Assembly (NCBI GenBank): GCA_003132905.1
Contig: PKZC01000290.1
Span: 8,003-21,322 of the forward strand
Origin: Bryobacterales bacterium
GTDB taxonomy: Bacteria; Acidobacteriota; Terriglobia; Bryobacterales; Bryobacteraceae
Length of the DNA stretch: 13,320 bases
Direction: 5' to 3'
In this document: positions 6,556 through 13,246 of the stretch, piece after piece
Layout: the number at the start of each line of letters is the position of its first letter
Position numbering within the stretch: the stretch's first letter is position 1
Position numbers and translations under genes: made by a program
The notes under the pieces: generated by a model
Database searches by the model: none
What the model was told of the DNA's origin: nothing
Seen by the model: only the letters and a program-made list of their open reading frames with translations

Positions 6556-6942
6556 ATGAGCACCCAAAGTTTTCCCTACGAGACGCGGCTCAACGTTTAT
6601 TACAAGCCGCTAGAAGTGGTGGATGAAAAGCAACTCGCCGACGATTGCGAGTACAAGTGGTACAACCAGACGCTGTGCAAAGTGAACGAATCGGTGGTGC
6701 GACTGGGCGTCGTGGAAGGCGAATACCACTGGCACAAGCACGATGACGACGACGAGTTTTTCTATGTCGTCGAAGGCGAGCTGTTGATTGATCTTATGAT
6801 TGATCAAGAAGACAAAACCGTGGCGTTGCAGCCGAGGCAAGGCTTTGTGGTGCCGAAGGGCGTGACGCATCGCACTCGCGCCACCGAACGCACGGTAATC
6901 CTGATGGTGGAGAACGCCGGAATCATCCCAACTGGAAACTAG
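6556..6942 (+). CDS. small single-domain cupin
   Basis: Cytoplasmic-looking protein of 128 residues with no signal peptide. It has a full cupin metal site. Motif 1 is EYHWHKHDDDDEFFYVVEG, giving His60, His62 and Glu67 with canonical HxH-x4-E-x6-G spacing; motif 2 is PKGVTHRTRA with His105. An extra His58 and an acidic run lie in the loop. It follows the decarboxylase-like gene after 9 bases on the same strand and is probably in the same transcript. Cupins of this type can be dioxygenases, isomerases or small-molecule sensors, and the sequence alone does not decide. The context suggests a role in turnover of the same substrate, but the partner enzyme appears exported and this one does not. Its stop codon lies inside a tandem repeat (6927-6964). 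Confidence 0.82.
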   Translation: MSTQSFPYETRLNVYYKPLEVVDEKQLADDCEYKWYNQTLCKVNESVVRLGVVEGEYHWHKHDDDDEFFYVVEGELLIDLMIDQEDKTVALQPRQGFVVPKGVTHRTRATERTVILMVENAGIIPTGN

Positions 6943-6964
6943 CGGCCCAACCGGAAACTAGCGC
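6927..6964 (+). repeat. imperfect 19-bp tandem duplication, with a third partial copy
   Basis: CCCAACTGGAAACTAGCGG (6927-6945) is followed immediately by CCCAACCGGAAACTAGCGC (6946-6964), 17 of 19 bases identical. The CCCAACTGG core recurs once more at about 6979-6987. The first copy carries the cupin stop codon, and the array fills most of the gap before the cytochrome gene. It looks like local slippage; no function is evident. Confidence 0.8.
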
Positions 6965-6968
6965 CGCG

Positions 6969-6999
6969 TGATATGATCCCCAACTGGTATCAGGAGGAG
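6969..6999 (+). promoter_or_regulatory. possible extended -10 promoter and strong ribosome site of the cytochrome gene
   Basis: TG (6969-6970), one base, then TATGAT (6972-6977) forms an extended -10 element that can work without a good -35; none is visible. AGGAGGAG (6992-6999) lies 5 bases before the ATG at 7005 and is the strongest Shine-Dalgarno sequence in the plus-strand part of the window. Confidence 0.4.
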
Positions 7000-7004
7000 T
7001 TTCC

Positions 7005-7970
7005 ATGAGGATCATGTTTGGTGTGGCGATCGTCGCGGTCGCCGTATTTTCAGCCGTTGCCGCCGATGCGCCCATTCCGTGGGCATACGCTATTCCGCCC
7101 GCCGCGCCTTCCGGCACTCCACCGGCGGCGCCCGCGCCCGACACCAGCCTGAAGCATCTTCCCGGTAACACGCTCGAGTTTACGCGCGCGCAGATCGCGG
7201 ACCGTTTCGGCCCGGCCGACTGGTATCCGGGCGACCATCCGTCTATGCCCGATGTCGTTGCGCACGGTAAGAAGCCGGATGTCTGGGCTTGTGGCCTGTG
7301 CCACTATCCCAACGGCAAGGGCCGGCAGGAAAACGCGGGAGTCGCCGGCTTGCCGGTGGACTATTTTATCCAGACGATGCACGATTTCAGAGACGGCAAA
7401 CGGATAAGCGCGGAGCCGCGCAAGAACAACAGCAAACTCATGATGGCGTTCGCTAAGGGAATGACGGACGACGAGATTAAGGCCGCCGCCGAATACTTCG
7501 GCGCCATGAAGTGGACGCCTTGGATTAAGGTTATCGAAGCCAGCACGGTCCCGAAGACGCATAACTCGAACGGCATGTTCCTGGTGGAGGGCGACGAGAA
7601 AGAACCTCTCGGCAAGCGCATCCTCGAAACGCCGGTGAATGCCGAAGCTACCGAGATTCTCCGCGACCCACACTCCAGCTTCCTCGCTTATGTGCCGGTT
7701 GGAAGCATCAAGAAAGGCGAGGTTCTGGTTACCAAGGGCGCCGGTAAAACCACGCAATGCGCTGCTTGCCATGGCGCCGACCTGAAAGGACTCGGCCCAG
7801 TCCCGGGAATCGCGGGCCGCTCTCCCAGTTACCTGGCGCGGCAGATGTACGACATGCAGCAGGGTGCCCGAAACGGCACTTGGACGCAGCTCATGAAGCC
7901 GGTGGTCGCTAATTTGAGCGACGAAGATATTATCGACATCGCCGCGTACACGGCATCGCGGATGCCTTAG
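7005..7970 (+). CDS. exported diheme cytochrome c (class I, c4-like)
   Basis: Periplasmic electron-transfer protein of 321 residues with a Sec signal (MRIMFGVAIVAVAVFSAVAA) and a Pro/Ala-rich linker (about 30-46). It then carries two class I cytochrome domains. Heme c attachment motifs are CGLCH (96-100) and CAACH (252-256). Met146/147 (SKLMMAFAKGMTDDEIKAAAEYF) and Met297 (TQLMKPVVANLSDEDIIDIAAY) are the likely axial ligands, each followed by the typical C-terminal helix. The spacing between the hemes is larger than in compact cytochromes c4, with an insert at about 172-235. The start is fixed by AGGAGGAG. The gene lies 101 bases ahead of the MNIO operon on the same strand and may or may not be co-transcribed with it. 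The electron donor and acceptor are unknown. Confidence 0.88.
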   Translation: MRIMFGVAIVAVAVFSAVAADAPIPWAYAIPPAAPSGTPPAAPAPDTSLKHLPGNTLEFTRAQIADRFGPADWYPGDHPSMPDVVAHGKKPDVWACGLCHYPNGKGRQENAGVAGLPVDYFIQTMHDFRDGKRISAEPRKNNSKLMMAFAKGMTDDEIKAAAEYFGAMKWTPWIKVIEASTVPKTHNSNGMFLVEGDEKEPLGKRILETPVNAEATEILRDPHSSFLAYVPVGSIKKGEVLVTKGAGKTTQCAACHGADLKGLGPVPGIAGRSPSYLARQMYDMQQGARNGTWTQLMKPVVANLSDEDIIDIAAYTASRMP

Positions 7971-8034
7971 GCGCCACCACAAATCCAACCTGAGATTTAA
8001 GATCCATCGGTTCCCCGGTGAAAGGAACAACGGC

Positions 8035-8091
8035 ATGAGATCACCGCGCCCTTTTTCTTTTAAGCGAACCCATGCCAGCCAATCGATTTAA
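8035..8091 (+). other. possible 18-codon leader ORF overlapping the MNIO start
   Basis: ATG 8035, preceded by AAAGGAA (8021-8027), opens an 18-residue frame, MRSPRPFSFKRTHASQSI, ending at TAA 8089-8091. That is 20 bases inside the MNIO gene. Its ribosome site is better than the one for MNIO (ATG 8072). It could couple or tune translation of MNIO. It has no Cys and no signal, so it does not look like a bufferin precursor. It may also be chance. Confidence 0.25.
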
Positions 8092-8917
8092 CGGACATAC
8101 CGAGTACGGCATCGGAATCGGCCTGCGCGTTCCGCATTACCAGCACATTCTGGAACGCAAGCCGGTGGTCGATTGGTTCGAAATAATCTCGGAAAACTAC
8201 ATGATCGATGGCGGCCGTCCGCTGGCGATTCTCGATCGCATCCTGGAACAATATCGCGTAGTGCAGCATGGTGTGTCCATGTATTTCGGCTCGGCCGAGC
8301 CGCTGAATCGCGAACATCTGCGGCGGTTGAAAACGCTGGTGAAGCGAACCAAGACGCCCTGGCTTACCGATCATTTGTGCTGGGGCAGCGTGGACGGACG
8401 TTATACGCACGATCTGCTGCCGATGCCTTACACCTTTGAAGCCGCCGGGATCACGGCGCGAAAAGTTCGCGAAGCGCGCGATTTTCTGGAAGTTCCCATT
8501 GCAGTGGAGAACGTGAGCAGCTACGCGGAATTCCACATTTCTGAAATGACCGAGTGGGAATTCCTGAATGAAGTAGTGGAACAGGCCGATTGCGGCATTC
8601 TGTTGGATGTGAACAACATCTACGTGTCGTCGCAAAATCATAGCTTCGATCCGTATGATTACCTGAATAGCGTCCCAGCCGATCGCGTTGCGCAGATTCA
8701 CATTGCGGGGCATTCCAAGTTCGAGAAGTATATTCTCGACACGCACGATCATCCGGTGCTTGATCCTGTATGGAAGCTTTACGAACACGCCATCCGGCGC
8801 ATCGGTCCTACTGCCACGTTATTGGAGTGGGACGACCGTATTCCTTCGTTTGACGAAGTCCACGCCGAGGCGCGCAAGGCCGAGCAATTCATCGACGTTC
8901 CGGCGGTGGCGCGATGA
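8072..8917 (+). CDS. multinuclear non-heme iron oxidase (MNIO, DUF692 family), BufB/HvfB/MbnB-like
   Basis: TIM-barrel enzyme of 281 residues. Family members use a di- or tri-iron centre to oxidise Cys or other residues of ribosomal peptides (MbnB in methanobactin, TglH in thiaglutamate, BufB/HvfB in bufferins). Landmarks are GIGIGLR (14-19), WFEIISENYM (35-44), HGVSMYFGS with His66, TDHLCW with His101, HDLLPMPYT, ENVSSY with Glu146, LLDVNNIYVSSQNH (Asp179, Asn182, His190), HIAGH (His210, His214), DTHDHPV (Asp223, His225) and LLEWDD (Glu252). These cover all the expected iron ligands, so the enzyme should be active. The next gene starts at the ATGA overlap (8914) and encodes the usual DUF2063 partner, and DoxX follows. 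No DUF2282-type precursor peptide is seen beside it, so the substrate is unknown. Confidence 0.93.
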   Translation: MPANRFNGHTEYGIGIGLRVPHYQHILERKPVVDWFEIISENYMIDGGRPLAILDRILEQYRVVQHGVSMYFGSAEPLNREHLRRLKTLVKRTKTPWLTDHLCWGSVDGRYTHDLLPMPYTFEAAGITARKVREARDFLEVPIAVENVSSYAEFHISEMTEWEFLNEVVEQADCGILLDVNNIYVSSQNHSFDPYDYLNSVPADRVAQIHIAGHSKFEKYILDTHDHPVLDPVWKLYEHAIRRIGPTATLLEWDDRIPSFDEVHAEARKAEQFIDVPAVAR

Positions 8918-9741
8918 TGGAACTGATGGAATTTCAGCGTCGCATCGCCGGGGCTGTAATGAGCCCTCTGAAGGCTTCTGTAGGTATTGAAGCGAAGCAG
9001 TTAGTAAAACCGAACGATCGGCTGACTTCCACCGAGCGTCTTAACATCTATCACCGGCAATATTGGTATCGGATTCTGGATTCGTTCAACGAGGATTTTC
9101 CCGGCTTGTGCGCGGTGCTTGGAGAGCGGGCCTTTCAGCGCCTGTCGCACGCCTATTTAGCAGAATGCCCATCGCAATCGTTTACATTGCGCAACCTTGG
9201 GTCGCGGTTGGAAATGTGGCTGACGTCGCATCCGGAATTCGCGGGCAAGAATCTTGCTCTCGCACTCGACATGGTTCGCCTGGAGTGGGCGCATATCGAG
9301 GCCTTCGACAACGCCGAGCGCAAGGCGCTTGGTCCGGAAGACTTGCTCGAACTTGGTCCGGAGCTTGTGATCGCCTTGCAACCCCACATCGGACTTCTCG
9401 AGTTGCAATATCCGGTCGACGATCTGCGCGTTAAGATCAGCGGGCATTCCGAAGAGCACAACCGCGCGAGCAATGCCGTCAGCGCACCTTCGCGGCGGAG
9501 GATCGTGCGCCGCTATGCGCAGCTGAAGCCGCAGCGGATCTTTCTGGCTGTGCATCGCGTGGAGTTCACCGTTTTCTATCGACGCCTGGAATCCGGTGAG
9601 TTTGGTTTACTGCAAGCGATCGGTCGAGGCCGGCCGATCGGAGAGTCCTTGGAAGCCGCAACGGATTTGGAGCCGCAACAGGTCCAAACGTGGTTTGCAA
9701 ATTGGGCGCGATTGGGCTGGCTGTGTGGCGGAGGCGCGTGA
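8914..9741 (+). CDS. DUF2063 MNIO partner protein (BufC/HvfC-like)
   Basis: Partner protein of 275 residues that in related systems (HvfC, BufC, functionally like MbnC/TglI) binds the precursor peptide and works with the MNIO enzyme. The N-terminal domain has the family pattern: EFQRRIAGAV, RLNIYHRQYWYRILDSFNEDFPGLCAVLGERAFQRLSHAYLAECPSQSFTLRNLGSRLEMWL, then ALDMVRLEWAHIEAFD (119-132). The C-terminal part (about 195-270: FLAVHRVEFTVFYRRLESGEFGLLQAIGRG ... LGWL) is the usual winged-helix-like tail. The start overlaps the MNIO stop by 4 bases (ATGATGG), so translation is coupled; a second ATG at 8917 is possible. The stop overlaps the DoxX start by one base (TGATG). Length is normal and nothing is missing. 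Confidence 0.9.
   Translation: MMELMEFQRRIAGAVMSPLKASVGIEAKQLVKPNDRLTSTERLNIYHRQYWYRILDSFNEDFPGLCAVLGERAFQRLSHAYLAECPSQSFTLRNLGSRLEMWLTSHPEFAGKNLALALDMVRLEWAHIEAFDNAERKALGPEDLLELGPELVIALQPHIGLLELQYPVDDLRVKISGHSEEHNRASNAVSAPSRRRIVRRYAQLKPQRIFLAVHRVEFTVFYRRLESGEFGLLQAIGRGRPIGESLEAATDLEPQQVQTWFANWARLGWLCGGGA
9730..9734 (+). promoter_or_regulatory. Shine-Dalgarno site fixing the DoxX start
   Basis: GGAGG lies 6 bases before the ATG at 9741, inside the end of the DUF2063 gene. It selects 9741 over an upstream in-frame GTG at 9690, which would overlap the previous gene by 52 bases. Confidence 0.75.
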
Positions 9742-10232
9742 TGCAGAGAATACAGAAGCTATATGAAATGTTTGTGGGTGCGGCCTCTAGCCTGGAGTCG
9801 CCGTTCCTCCTGATCGTCCGGCTCTATTGGGGCTGGCAATTCATGCAGACGGGATGGGGCAAGCTGGGCGATCTCAGCAAAGTTACCAACTACTTCACTA
9901 GTCTCGGTATTCCAGCACCCGCCTTGAACGCCTACTTCATCTCTGGCCTGGAATTCGCCGGAGGCATCTTGCTTGCCATCGGGCTGGGTTCGCGGCTCAT
10001 CGCGTTCCTCTTGGCGGCCGACATGGCGGTGGCATATTACGTCGGCGACCACGAGGCTCTCTTGTCCTTTTTCTCTGATCCCGACAAGTTCTACGCCGCG
10101 GCGCCGTTCACATTCCTGATCGCTTCGTTAATGGTCTTGATTTTCGGACCTGGCAAACTGGCGCTCGACACACTCATCGCCAAACGTGCCTCACATCGGG
10201 CGCACGCTTCACAAACTACGGTCCCGGCGTAG
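9741..10232 (+). CDS. DoxX family membrane protein of the MNIO operon
   Basis: Inner-membrane protein of 163 residues with four hydrophobic segments, roughly PFLLIVRLYWGWQFMQTGW, ALNAYFISGLEFAGGILLAIG, RLIAFLLAADMAVAYYV and AAPFTFLIASLMVLIFGPG. The DoxX hallmarks RLYWGWQFMQTGWGKLGD and LEFAGGILLAIGLGSR are present. DoxX proteins are the usual fourth member of bufferin/HvfABCD-type operons, where they are thought to link peptide maturation to membrane redox or to export; the precise role is unsettled. It is tied to the upstream gene by a TGATG overlap and an internal GGAGG, so bufBCD-like genes form one translationally coupled unit. It ends 17 bases inside the convergent amidohydrolase gene, with no terminator hairpin between them. 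Confidence 0.88.
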   Translation: MQRIQKLYEMFVGAASSLESPFLLIVRLYWGWQFMQTGWGKLGDLSKVTNYFTSLGIPAPALNAYFISGLEFAGGILLAIGLGSRLIAFLLAADMAVAYYVGDHEALLSFFSDPDKFYAAAPFTFLIASLMVLIFGPGKLALDTLIAKRASHRAHASQTTVPA

Positions 10233-11607
10233 GCTGCGGCATGTCGTTCCGGATGACCTTCCCACCTTTCATCACGAACTTCACGCGCTGAAGCTCGGTG
10301 ATGTCAGCCAATGGGTCGCCTGAGACGGCGATCAGGTCGGCGTACTTTCCTTTGGTAATGGAGCCGATCTGGTCCTGCCACCCCAACACTTCGGCATTGA
10401 TCGTCGTTCCGGCCTGAATAGCGCGCACCGGACTTAAGCCGACATGCTTGACCAACGCTTCAAAATCCAGAGCCTGTGTTCCATGCGCATAGGTGGAGCC
10501 ATCGGCGCCGCTGCCCATCATGATCTTCATCCCTTTGGTGGCCGCCGCCAGCTGAACTGCGTGCTCGAAAATCGGAATCATGCGATATTTTCCGCCGGTG
10601 CTCTTGAAGTCGTTATCGTCCATGTAGGGTTCAATATATCGAACCAACGTCGGATCGTAATACAGGCCCTTCTGTACCATCATGTCGGCCTGCTCCTGAT
10701 CCAGGCCGAAGGCATGCTCGATGGTGTCGCATCCGGCGATGATGGCGTTTTTCTGCCCTTCGCCTCCATACACGTGACAAGCGGTCTTCTTCCCTAGACG
10801 ATGCGTCTCATCAATCAGCGCCTGTAAAACCGGCATCGGATACGTCACCTGATATTCGGCCACGCCAGCGGGGGTGAAAGAATAAGCGCCCGCTGGAAAA
10901 AGCTTGATCCAATCGGCGCCGTGCTCAATCTGATCCCGCACCGCCGCGCGCGCATCTTCCACGTTGCGAACCACCGCACTCGTCAGCGGATTATCGGGAG
11001 CCGCGGGGTTCGGTGGCGTAGCGCCCCAAACGATCCCGCGCGTGGATACCTGATACCGCGGACCCTCGATGCGGCCCTGGTTAATAGCATCGCGGATCGT
11101 AATATCGCCGTATCCATTCCCGTGCGTGCTCATGTCTCGCGCGGTAGTAAAGCCGGCCCGCAGGTCCGCTTGCACGTTCGATATTGCAATCACCATGGAG
11201 GCTTCGGTTGTTCCGTTCGGTCCGCGGGTATCGAACATGTGGGTATGCGCGTCGATCAAACCTGGCAAGACCGTTGCCTGGCTCAGGTCGATCACCTGAG
11301 CTCCCGCGGGAATCTTGACCTTAGCCTCAGGTCCGACAGCGGTGATTCGCTCACCGGTAAGAATCACCACCTGTTTCGTCAACATCTGGCCAGCAGTGGT
11401 GTCGAACAAGCGTCCGGCGCGGATCGCGATTACCTGTGCCGCGGGAGCGCATTGAAAGATGCCGCCATCCGAGCCCAAACAGGGTGTCGGACCCGCGCCC
11501 CTCCATGGAGCGGGTGGCGGTTTCACTTGGGCGGTGACGGCGAGCGCGCCTAACAATATGGCAAGCGACAAACTCAGGAATACCCGAACGCTATTTCTTC
11601 GTCGCAT
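10216..11607 (-). CDS. secreted amidohydrolase (imidazolonepropionase-like, metal-dependent)
   Basis: Metal-dependent hydrolase of 463 residues. It has a Sec signal (RRRNSVRVFLSLSLAILLGALAVTAQ) and a short Cys-containing insert before the domain proper (TPCLGSDGGIFQCAP). The amidohydrolase TIM barrel then shows the beta-sandwich start VIAIRAGRLFDTTAGQ, the metal motif DAHTH (His121, His123), Lys235 in DWIKLFPAGA (the candidate carbamylated lysine), His278 (CHVYGG), His298 (TIEHAFGL) and Asp369 (GSGADG). The end is GSITKGKYADLIAVSGDPLADI. Relatives hydrolyse Xaa-Pro dipeptides, N-acyl amino acids or similar amides, and many are exported in Acidobacteriota; the substrate here is not evident. 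Its start overlaps the end of the aldolase-like gene by 17 bases, so the two are coupled. It converges on doxX. Confidence 0.9.
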   Translation of the reverse strand: MRRRNSVRVFLSLSLAILLGALAVTAQVKPPPAPWRGAGPTPCLGSDGGIFQCAPAAQVIAIRAGRLFDTTAGQMLTKQVVILTGERITAVGPEAKVKIPAGAQVIDLSQATVLPGLIDAHTHMFDTRGPNGTTEASMVIAISNVQADLRAGFTTARDMSTHGNGYGDITIRDAINQGRIEGPRYQVSTRGIVWGATPPNPAAPDNPLTSAVVRNVEDARAAVRDQIEHGADWIKLFPAGAYSFTPAGVAEYQVTYPMPVLQALIDETHRLGKKTACHVYGGEGQKNAIIAGCDTIEHAFGLDQEQADMMVQKGLYYDPTLVRYIEPYMDDNDFKSTGGKYRMIPIFEHAVQLAAATKGMKIMMGSGADGSTYAHGTQALDFEALVKHVGLSPVRAIQAGTTINAEVLGWQDQIGSITKGKYADLIAVSGDPLADITELQRVKFVMKGGKVIRNDMPQPTPGP

Positions 11608-12640
11608 AGGGTCCCACTTCCGGTTTGCCTTGCGTATCTTTCAGCGGACCAAGTTCGGCTGCGACGCCGCGCTGGATGGCTACCGTCTCGCTGCCATTTT
11701 GAAAGCACGTGAAATCAGGCCGGTCGCGCCATGAGAAAGGACCGCACAACCGCTTGCCCGCGCCAATCGCTGCATCGTGTACTACATTGATCAGACGCTC
11801 GTAATCCGGCGTGCCCTGCTTGTAGCCCGAGAAATTTCCCAAATCTCCGCTGGCAGCAAAAATCGCCGTCACGCCTGGAATAGCAGCGATCTCGCGTGCA
11901 GCCGCCGCGCCATCCAACGTCTCGATCATTTCGATCAGTACAACATTGCGGTTGATGGTCTGGCGATAACCGCCCGGAACGTTGCCCCACATTTCGGGAT
12001 CGAAGGCCTGGCCGCCACCCTGGCTGCGCTTGCCGAACGGCGGGAACATGGTCCAATCTCTCGCGGCTTTTCCTTCTTCCACCGAGCGGACCGTGGGAAT
12101 CACAATCACCAGCGCGCCCAAATCCATGGCGTGCTGGATTTCTCTTTCATCGGTATAAGCTACCCTCACGCCGGGGACTGCTTTGGCGTGTGGGCACGCC
12201 TTCCACATGCGGCCCACGGCTCCCCAATCGCGCGAGTCGTGCTGCATCTCGGTCCAGATGAAGTCATAGCCTGCGTTGGCCATCGCGCAATAAGTTTCCG
12301 GAGTGTCGGTACTGAACACCGTGCCACCGGTCACCTTTTCGCCCTTCATCATTTTGATCATCACTGGATTCCAGATCTTGGCATCCGCGGGAGCATCAAA
12401 GGCCGGCCCGTATTTCCATTTGGCCGGATCGAGAATCCCCTGATTTGCGGCGTCCGAAGGCGGTTTCGTAATCGCGCCGGAGTCCTTGCCAGCGGGTGCC
12501 GCGAGTGGAAATTGCAGCTTTCCGGCATCCGGGTTGTTGGCATAAGGATCGGCAGTGGGTGGAGGCGTTTGCGCCCGCCCTAGGAGAGCTATTAAACCGA
12601 GCGCGGCCGTAAGCTGCGCTGCTTGAAATCGACGATTCAT
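11591..12640 (-). CDS. exported HpcH/HpaI aldolase-family protein
   Basis: Protein of 349 residues combining a Sec signal (RRFQAAQLTAALGLIALLGRAQ) and a roughly 65-residue Pro/Ala/Asp-rich linker with an HpcH/HpaI aldolase (class II pyruvate aldolase-type) barrel from about residue 88. Recognisable active-site pieces are FIWTEMQHDSRDW (His134, like the catalytic His in the HpaI EHAP motif), GVRVAY (Arg159), LIEMIETLDGA (Glu240, metal ligand) and AASGDLGNFSG (Asp266, metal ligand). An aldolase of this family is usually cytoplasmic, so the signal peptide is unusual. The Trp/Phe/Gly-rich insert at 196-228 (TMFPPFGKRSQGGGQAF...) is also not typical of HpaI. AAGGAG (12647-12652) sits 6 bases before the ATG, which fixes the start. 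It lies between the PQQ-type gene and the amidohydrolase on the same strand. The reaction is unproven. Confidence 0.85.
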   Translation of the reverse strand: MNRRFQAAQLTAALGLIALLGRAQTPPPTADPYANNPDAGKLQFPLAAPAGKDSGAITKPPSDAANQGILDPAKWKYGPAFDAPADAKIWNPVMIKMMKGEKVTGGTVFSTDTPETYCAMANAGYDFIWTEMQHDSRDWGAVGRMWKACPHAKAVPGVRVAYTDEREIQHAMDLGALVIVIPTVRSVEEGKAARDWTMFPPFGKRSQGGGQAFDPEMWGNVPGGYRQTINRNVVLIEMIETLDGAAAAREIAAIPGVTAIFAASGDLGNFSGYKQGTPDYERLINVVHDAAIGAGKRLCGPFSWRDRPDFTCFQNGSETVAIQRGVAAELGPLKDTQGKPEVGPYATKK

Positions 12641-12666
12641 CTCGAACTCCTTGCTCCTATTCGCTA

Positions 12667-13072
12667 CTACTCTTCAGGCGCGAACGCCAGCAGAACATTA
12701 CCACCCATGGCGCCGTTCCGCGCGTACCCTGAGTTCACAAACAGCATGCCGCCAACGATCACCGGACCCGCGCCATCAAGCGACCCGCCTTTGCCCTTCA
12801 CTCCGTTTGCGGTTTGATACTCGCGCACTGTATCGAAATCCCAAAGTACTCGGCCATCCTCGGTGGCGAAGGCGCGCAGATGCCCGTCGTCAGATCCGGA
12901 GAATACGACGCCGGGTATGGCCGTTAGCGCCGCCGGCTGCGCTGGACTGCACAGCGGCGTGGATCCACAGGGCGTAGGCGCGGCGTACCAAACCTTTTCA
13001 CCATCCGAGATGCGTAGAGCTGTGAGGCCCCCGCCTAACGAGGGATCGGGAGGCGATCCTATTCTACCGGCG
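12667..13072 (-). CDS. PQQ-type beta-propeller dehydrogenase, C-terminal fragment (5' part missing)
   Basis: The last ~130 residues resemble the C-terminal blades of PQQ-dependent polyvinyl-alcohol-dehydrogenase-like proteins: GGGLTALRISDGEKVWYAAPTPCG, then SPAQPAALTAIPGVVFSGSDDGHLRAFATEDGRVLWDFDTV, then NGVKGKGGSLDGAGPVIVGGMLFVNSGYARNGAMGGNVLLAF. These enzymes are periplasmic and pass electrons to cytochromes. Similarity begins at about GRIGSPPDPS (13065 downward). The frame runs on without a stop to an ATG at 13158, but that part is the antisense-like shadow of a different gene and not PQQ-protein sequence. So several hundred N-terminal residues are absent, cut off at the junction near 13064-13075. 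The aldolase-like gene follows after 26 bases and is probably in the same operon. Whether the gene is broken in nature or only in this assembly is open. Confidence 0.75.
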
Positions 13073-13246
13073 CCGGTCGAAGTTGTCCGCGTCGGGGGCG
13101 GGTGTGACGTCGAGGTCCATGGTCGTTCGCCGGCGTCCGTGCACCTGCGCGGCAACACCGCCGATCACCAGATAGTCGACGCCGTGCTCGGCCAGCGCGG
13201 CGAAGAGCTCACGCAGGTCCAGCGCGCGCTGCGGCGCGCCGCTCAC
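13064..13246 (-). CDS. nucleotidyltransferase-fold protein, N-terminal fragment cut at junction
   Basis: Sixty codons from GTG 13246. The sequence LRELFAALAEHGVDYLVIGGVAAQVHGRRRTTMDLDVTP has the polymerase-beta-type nucleotidyltransferase signature: Gly29-Gly30 followed by Asp44-x-Asp46. It is typical of small stand-alone NTases, some of which are toxins or RNA/protein modifiers. Whole proteins of this kind usually run well past 150 residues. Here the recognisable sequence ends at DADNFDR, and the frame stops three codons later where PQQ-protein sequence begins. Codon use is strongly G+C-biased, unlike the rest of the window. The start overlaps the stop of an upstream gene (GTGA, 4 bases), as in compact operons of high-G+C bacteria. 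It is a broken gene or one side of a chimera. Confidence 0.6.
   Translation of the reverse strand: MSGAPQRALDLRELFAALAEHGVDYLVIGGVAAQVHGRRRTTMDLDVTPAPDADNFDRRR

Noticed and set aside
7050..8036. 328-codon minus-strand open frame opposite the cytochrome
   Set aside because: It mirrors the diheme cytochrome whose CXXCH motifs, signal and ribosome site are clear. Composition is Arg/His-rich as expected of a shadow frame.
8060..8788. 242-codon minus-strand open frame opposite MNIO
   Set aside because: Antisense to a gene with an intact active site and operonic overlaps; no recognisable domain.
9617..9645. CGATCGG/CCGATCG inverted repeat
   Set aside because: It lies within the coding sequence of the DUF2063 gene in GC-rich codons, with no sign of a regulatory role.
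9690..9740. GTG 9690 as the DoxX start
   Set aside because: The added N terminus is the end of the DUF2063 gene in another frame. GGAGG and the TGATG overlap point to 9741.
11777..12583. 268-codon plus-strand open frame opposite the aldolase-like gene
   Set aside because: Shadow of a gene with signal peptide, ribosome site and aldolase residues; no family features.
13073..13158. N-terminal extension of the PQQ-type frame to ATG 13158
   Set aside because: Its residues (PPPTRTTSTGA and similar) come from the nucleotidyltransferase DNA read in another frame and do not resemble a beta-propeller or signal peptide.
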